Shown here piece by piece: positions 59,399-64,000 of a stretch of DNA of 64,000 nucleotides. Where the stretch lies: contig CM054062.1 of the NCBI GenBank assembly GCA_028641055.1, forward strand, positions 270,773,092 to 270,837,091. The letters are read 5' to 3'. The translations under genes and the position numbers were made by a program. This DNA comes from Alopecurus myosuroides (lineage: Eukaryota; Streptophyta; Magnoliopsida; Poales; Poaceae). A model generated the notes under the pieces. The model was not told where the DNA came from, made no database searches, and saw only the letters and a list, made by a program, of their open reading frames with translations. Each line of letters begins with the position of its first letter. Positions within the stretch are counted from its first letter, which is position 1.

Positions 59399-59942
59399 GG
59401 TGCAGAAGCTACAGCCTCGACTAGAGTGCTACAGCCAAATATGAAAAGAAGAAAAATCAAAGAAGTAGCTACGAAGGCGAAAGGAGATACTAATTTATAT
59501 GCTAGTATTTACCTTGGGGATCTAAAGAACAGGGGGCCTTGCGAGCTCCAAGGCCTTGTTCAGGTGGATCTCCATCTGGGTGGGGGAAGCGATCTTTGAG
59601 ATACATGTGACGGTAGCGTGAGCTAAATCCATAGCTGGTGGTGACCTAAAACACGTCAACGACGATGGCCGCCCGCATCTAACCTACATCCCCGGCATCT
59701 AACCTAGATCCTCCGCCATCTAAACTAGATCGAATCATTTGGTTGAGGAAGGGAAGGGAGGCAACCAGCACTTACCAGTCATTGATTGAGAACGTCGGTG
59801 AGGACGGGGAAGCTAGGGAGGGCGCCGCCGTGATAGTCGCCGCCCAGTGGGTGAAGTGGAGGCACTGGGTTTTTTTTGGAGGGGGGCAGAGTGATCCCTT
59901 TCAGTGGGGAGGTAGCCGAGAGTGGGTGAGGGAGCGCGGCGG

Positions 59943-60067
59943 CCTATGACGCTGACGAGTAGGACCCCGTGTGAGGCTGTTTCGGTGAGGATTTAGCGCA
60001 CGCGCGGCTATGACGCTGACGAGTGGGACCCCGTGTGAGACTGTTTCGTTTTTTAGCGCGCCCGCGG
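59943..60067. repeat. Imperfect 62-63-bp tandem duplication
   Basis: The block 'ctatgacgctgacgagt.ggaccccgtgtgag.ctgtttcg' occurs twice, followed each time by a 'tttagcgc' word and a G/C-rich end. Confidence 0.85.
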
Positions 60068-60600
60068 CTGTTAGTTGTCGTAATTTAGGCGCGCATATGT
60101 TAGGTTTGGATGTAAATTTTTTAAAATTGAGGGTCTATGTGTTAATTAGGGTACAATGGGCTATAGCTGCCAATTGTGGCATGTTGTCCCATAAATTGAA
60201 GTTTTTTCAAATATAAATCTTTGCTAATACGAAAAAGGTTGCATTCTTACCATTAGTTCTTTATTTTCTACTAATTAAATGAAGAATTAAAAATCATTGA
60301 TCCATCAGATCAGCGAGTTTTCGACAAGGATTGACTTATTGGGCATGATCGAGTACTAAATGGACGTGACACATCCAGTTATCACTAAGTTATATCATAT
60401 TTAGGCATCCTAAAAACATGATCGGCTGCAGAAACATAGTATAGAAGTACTACATATATAGTACTTAAATTCTTACACACACAAGGAATTCTTCCACAAT
60501 ACTAATAAAGTTCTTACATATACTACTTGTCCAAACCAGAACATTAGCTAGTAGCACAACTATTCAAATTAAGTTCATGCATTCGGCACAAGCGACAGCA
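60068..60600. other. Downstream region of the zf-XS gene
   Basis: AT-rich with no frame of note; probably contains the 3' untranslated region of the minus-strand gene that ends at 60601. Confidence 0.4.
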
Positions 60601-61867
60601 TTACTGGCTCCTCCAAGGATTCCTGTCCTGGTGATTGGGGTTCAGATGGGGATGCGCGAGACCTAAGCGGATATTGCGCGCGAGCAACTTCTTTAGAAAC
60701 ACACCGTAGGCAGCGTGCTTGGCCCTAACAGCGGGCACGTGGTTTTCCGAGCCACGTCCAATGCCGCTGACATGCTGAATCATGCTGACGATGCTCGTGT
60801 CAATGTTCCTGCAGCAGAAGGGGCAGAACAGCATGCCGGCGCGACGACGGTACCTAATCTTCCCATTCTGCAGCTTCCTAAGAACATGTCGGCTCTTAGC
60901 ATCGCGGCACTCCTTGTCAGATGATACGCCATCATCGGAATGCTTCAAATTAGAAATGAAACAAAAGTTAGCACCACACTCCAATTCTCGGTCATTTTTA
61001 AAATGCACGTACTAACACTAGTTTAAATCAAATAACCATGCCATTGATAAACTAATGACATCAATCTTTGCTTAAATAGCATACAAAAATTTAAGCAGAA
61101 CATAGATGGTACCACATATATACAGTTAGTTAATGGACTTAATATGTAACAACAAGCCTAGAATTTATGCCCACATTTGAATCATGTATAGCTAATTCCT
61201 AGTTAATGGACAATAGAACTTGCAGATAGACAAAATGCCATCAAAATTATGTATAGCTAATTCCTAACTTGCATATACCAATCGCTCTATTCTACAAGCT
61301 ATAGAATCCAGGACCTAAAATCATTAGCGGACCCGGGAATAGATTCAAGCCCGGGCAAACAGTCAGTTACAAGGCTTAATGTGTATTTTTTCTATGAAAT
61401 AAACTTCAACTACATTGTTCCGACCGCTGGGTAATTGGGGGCGCTGGGTTCGCAGTTGCATATGTAGAATCCTCGTCTCCATATCCAACTTGCTTGCATG
61501 TCTCTACAAACCATTGGAACTTCAATACTAAACTAGGGCTAGATATATATGTTTAGGGAAGCACCTCAGACTCCTCGTCGGAGACGACCTCCTCGAACGT
61601 CGGTACCTCCCCCATGGGGTCACCCAAATCGGACAGGAGAGGGAGTCCCGGCGCTTCCACCGCCGGAGGAGGCGATGACAGCGAACCGCCATGGCCGGCC
61701 GCACCTGCGGCGACGACAGCAAATTTCGCTCCGGCGTTATTCCCCTGCATCGGATCTGGACATGAGGTCCAACCGACATGGTGGACCGCGCCGGCAGCAA
61801 ATGATGCGACGGCGTCCTCCATTCCTCGCGGAACTGCCTCAAGGTTGGGGGAGAAGGAGGGAGGCAT
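60601..61867 (-). CDS. Two-exon gene with an XS-type zinc finger, about 214 aa
   Basis: Proposed exon 1 is 61867-61565 (101 codons), the intron is 61564-60943 and exon 2 is 60942-60601 (113 codons plus stop). The donor is GAG then GTGCTT and the acceptor is TTTGAAG; both leave phase 0, and the join makes an acidic Ser/Asp/Glu stretch (VSDEESE then HSDDGVSSDKE). Residues about 136-185 match the zf-XS pattern: CPFC (C141, C144), IQHVSGIGRGS (H158) and VRAKHAAYGVFLKKL (H177). Basic residues (RYRRR) precede the finger. In plants this finger occurs in SGS3- and FDM/IDN2-type proteins that act with small-RNA pathways, but here no XS RNA-binding domain or coiled coil follows, so the protein is short. 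The donor is not ideal and expression is unproven. Confidence 0.55.
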
Positions 61868-62200
61868 TGGGGACGGAGCAAAGTGGTTTTTTTTTTGCTA
61901 GATTTGGAGCCGGAATAGTGGGGGAAGGAGGCGATGCAAGTAGGAGGGGCATTTATACTGACTGCCATTTCGAGGGTTGTTGGGCCTGGTGACGTGTGCG
62001 CATGCATGTTTCTGCATGGCTCTCTCGTGGGCTGACTTTGTCAAACACAGAGTGATGTGATATTTAGTCACTGTCAAACGGGGCCACAACGAGTCAGGAC
62101 CACCTATCAGTCGAACAAATTCAGCCAAACCGAGCCAACGAATTGCTCTCTTCCTGCAAACACAACGGTCATTTGCGAGGGAGGTCAAACGGCCACCCAC

Positions 62201-62398
62201 GGTGACGAACGTGTATATGCACTCTGCCTCGTTTTCAGTTGGCATTAGTTTCCCGTTCGTTCATCTACTCGCTTGGGTTTATACACCTTCGTTCCACAGG
62301 GTGACGAACGTGTATATGCACTCTGCCTCTTTTTCAGTTGCCATTAGTTTCCCGTTCGTTCATCTACTCGCTTGGGTTCACACACCTTTGTTCCACAC
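62201..62398 (+). repeat. 99-bp tandem duplication in the region between the two divergent genes
   Basis: The block starting GGTGACGAACGTGTATATGC at 62201 recurs at 62300 with a few substitutions. It lies upstream of the exonuclease start, so it may duplicate promoter or leader sequence. Confidence 0.92.
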
Positions 62399-62456
62399 AC
62401 GCCTTCGATATTTAGGCGGTTGCCATTTGCAGTTGCCATTTGCGCTCCTTCTATTC

Positions 62457-62543
62457 ATCATCTTCCCCGACTCTTCTTCCAAACCCATCGAAGTATCGAA
62501 CCCATCGAATCCAGACTTCATCTTCCCCGACTCTTCTTCCAAG
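62457..62543 (+). repeat. Short direct repeat in the exonuclease leader
   Basis: 'catcttccccgactcttcttcc' type sequence occurs at about 62458 and 62519, 61 bp apart, just before the start codon. Confidence 0.85.
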
Positions 62544-62562
62544 CACACGGCGGAGACTTTCC

Positions 62563-63186
62563 ATGGACGATTGCCGACCAACCACGGAGGTTATCAGCCT
62601 CCCTGTCCACGGCGGCAACATGCTGGAGGTGATTTACACCAACGAGGAACGTGCCTTGGAGACTGCCCTGGCCAATTTCGAGCAATGGCTTCAGCCTGAA
62701 AAGCACAAGTTCTTGGGCTTCGACCTTGAGTACACACGTAGCCATGCTTACAAACCCCATGCCGTCGCCGTCTTTCAAATCGCCATGCGCAACCACGTCC
62801 TCGTGTACCACTGGTACAGGTCGCCGCGGACAGATCATGGACGCAAGTTGCTGCAAGACTTCTTTTCAACAAAGAAGATCACGTTCGCAAGCGTGGACAC
62901 GACGAGCGACAAGAAGGCTCTTGCCCAATCAGGCTTCTATCTGCCACCAGAGTACCACCATGACATCCAGTTGGAATTCGGGGTACCCAAAATTGGAATG
63001 GACACTCTAGCAGGAAATATCATAGACATTTGGTACCTCGAGATGAAGTCTGGATTCGATTCATACCTGCACCATTATTGGGAATGGAAGATGACTCCAA
63101 CAAGCCGCAACTATGCAGCGGTGGACGGGTATGTCAGCTACGAGTTATACAGAAGGATCCAAGACATGAAAAACAGTATTATATGA
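62563..63186 (+). CDS. DEDDy 3'-5' exonuclease (Werner-like), 207 aa
   Basis: These enzymes remove nucleotides from 3' ends using two metal ions. Motif I is FDLEY (D54, E56). A motif II Asp lies in VDTTSDKKAL (D112 or D116). Motif III YxxxD is YAAVD (Y184, D188), followed by GYVSYELYRRI. The length of 207 aa suits a stand-alone exonuclease domain with no helicase. I chose the ATG at 62563 (MDDCRPTTEV); an in-frame ATG at 62440 would add 41 Ser/Pro/Thr-rich residues that coincide with the direct repeat in the leader and are probably untranslated. The frame has no intron. A second open frame continues past the stop (63187-63344) with a basic end, so a frameshifted C-terminal extension is possible. 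Confidence 0.8.
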   Translation: MDDCRPTTEVISLPVHGGNMLEVIYTNEERALETALANFEQWLQPEKHKFLGFDLEYTRSHAYKPHAVAVFQIAMRNHVLVYHWYRSPRTDHGRKLLQDFFSTKKITFASVDTTSDKKALAQSGFYLPPEYHHDIQLEFGVPKIGMDTLAGNIIDIWYLEMKSGFDSYLHHYWEWKMTPTSRNYAAVDGYVSYELYRRIQDMKNSII

Positions 63187-63564
63187 TGTTAGCTCTAGGT
63201 ATCGGTTCTTATCAAGCTGCTCCAACATGGCTGGAGAAGATCCGCCCCTGGTGCAAGAGCGAAGGTAAAGCTTCACGCCGCCACCACGGCAACGAGGGCA
63301 CGAGCAAAAGGATACCCAGGAAGTTGTTGTTTAAGTGTTTTTAGCGCTTGATAATAAGTGTTATTATTCGTGTTCTGGTTTGTGTGCGCGAAAAATATGT
63401 TTGTTTTACATATTAATGTAATTTTGTGCAATATGTAGCACCTGGAATTTGTTTCCATGATTTATAGATGAAATACATTGCTGCTGTTTTTTTTGGCATG
63501 AATTAACATTAATTGGTCAAACATTACGAGCCTTAGATTCAACTCAAATTCAACAACAAACTCG
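63187..63564 (+). other. Exonuclease 3' region
   Basis: The frame +1 to the exonuclease stays open through 63344 (WLEKIRPWCKSEGKASRRHH, basic). Beyond 63345 the DNA is T-rich and resembles a 3' untranslated region. Confidence 0.35.
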
Positions 63565-63725
63565 AACATTTTCAAACTGACTAGAGATCAAACTGACATA
63601 TTAAAACAGATAATAGTCGCAACATAAGTCAAACATTTTCAAACTGACTAGAGATCAAACTGACATATTACAACAGATAATAGTCGCAACACAAGTCAAA
63701 CATTTTCAAACTGACTAGAGATGCA
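63565..63725. repeat. 67-bp tandem repeat, 2.4 copies
   Basis: 'aacattttcaaactgacta' starts at 63565, 63632 and 63699. The first two units are complete and differ by about two bases; the third breaks off after about 27 bp. The period equals that at 47254-47387 but the sequences are unrelated. Confidence 0.95.
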
Positions 63726-63833
63726 TGATCAACACACAATTCAGACTCCCAACAGATAGGAGCTGCAAAATAAGCCAAATGATATCTTCAGATAGCAGTT
63801 CAAACAGCAGCTCAATCTTCTTCAGTTAGCAGA

Positions 63834-64000
63834 TCATTCTCCTCCGGCAGATCCGTTGATGTTGTGCCCACCGAAACAGTGGCCACCGTCCCTCACCTGA
63901 GGAGGGCCACTGCCATCCACACACCCACCGAAGAATGGGAACTGGTGCGTGCGTCTGGTGTCGACCTTGTCGTCATCCCACAGTGGAGTGTCCGAGACGA
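63834..64000 (-). CDS. C-terminal coding piece of an unidentified gene
   Basis: The minus-strand frame is open from the window edge to TGA at 63834-63836 (54 codons). It is rich in Gly and Asp and reads WDDDKVDTRRTHQFPFFGG and GGHCFGGHNINGS near its end. No family is recognised. It could be the last exon of a gene beyond the window. Confidence 0.35.
   Translation of the reverse strand, partial: VSDTPLWDDDKVDTRRTHQFPFFGGCVDGSGPPQVRDGGHCFGGHNINGSAGGE

Overview
The window is nuclear DNA of a grass, most likely Pooideae and plausibly Triticeae. Three things point there: nested LTR retrotransposons of the grass type, CACTA, PIF/Harbinger (Tourist) and hAT elements with exact target-site duplications, and gene fragments of grass-expanded families (a BAHD acyltransferase and a DUF1618-like protein). 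Nothing bacterial, viral or organellar is visible. Most of the 64 kb is mobile or repetitive.

Layout. 1-7762: the 5' half of a minus-strand Ty3/gypsy element cut by the window edge, with a 4.27-kb LTR, a primer-binding site, an extra open frame upstream of gag, and gag-pol with one nonsense codon. 8536-10820: a dead PIF/Harbinger element. 12459-31742: a tandem array of about seven 2.7-kb AT-rich units of unknown nature; five central copies (13690-27350) are nearly identical and the flanking copies are older. 31997-32281: a Tourist-like MITE. 33267-38478: a complete, very young Ty1/copia element with LTRs that look identical and an uninterrupted 1493-codon gag-pol.

38479-46037: remains of one BAHD acyltransferase gene. 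Its promoter, 5'UTR, third codon and second exon each hold a different transposon (copia, poly-A retroposon, CACTA, CACTA, hAT MITE), and the coding sequence has since gained three stops and a frameshift. Another hAT MITE (46091-46833) sits just downstream.

47738-55095: two tandem copies of a LINE zinc-knuckle fragment. The left copy has taken three insertions (a PIF-type element carrying a decayed AP2/ERF gene, a small Helitron and a decayed copia). The right copy keeps all three empty sites. 55295-57213: a DUF1618-like fragment, an LTR-element leader fragment and a second copy of the hAT MITE found inside the BAHD gene. 57687-60067: minisatellites and 190-bp hairpin repeats.

60601-63186 holds the best candidates for functional host genes. 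A two-exon minus-strand gene with an XS-type zinc finger faces a plus-strand DEDDy 3'-5' exonuclease gene across about 695 bp. Both families have members linked to plant small-RNA silencing, so the pair is of interest, though a joint role is inference only. The window ends with the C-terminal piece of another minus-strand gene.
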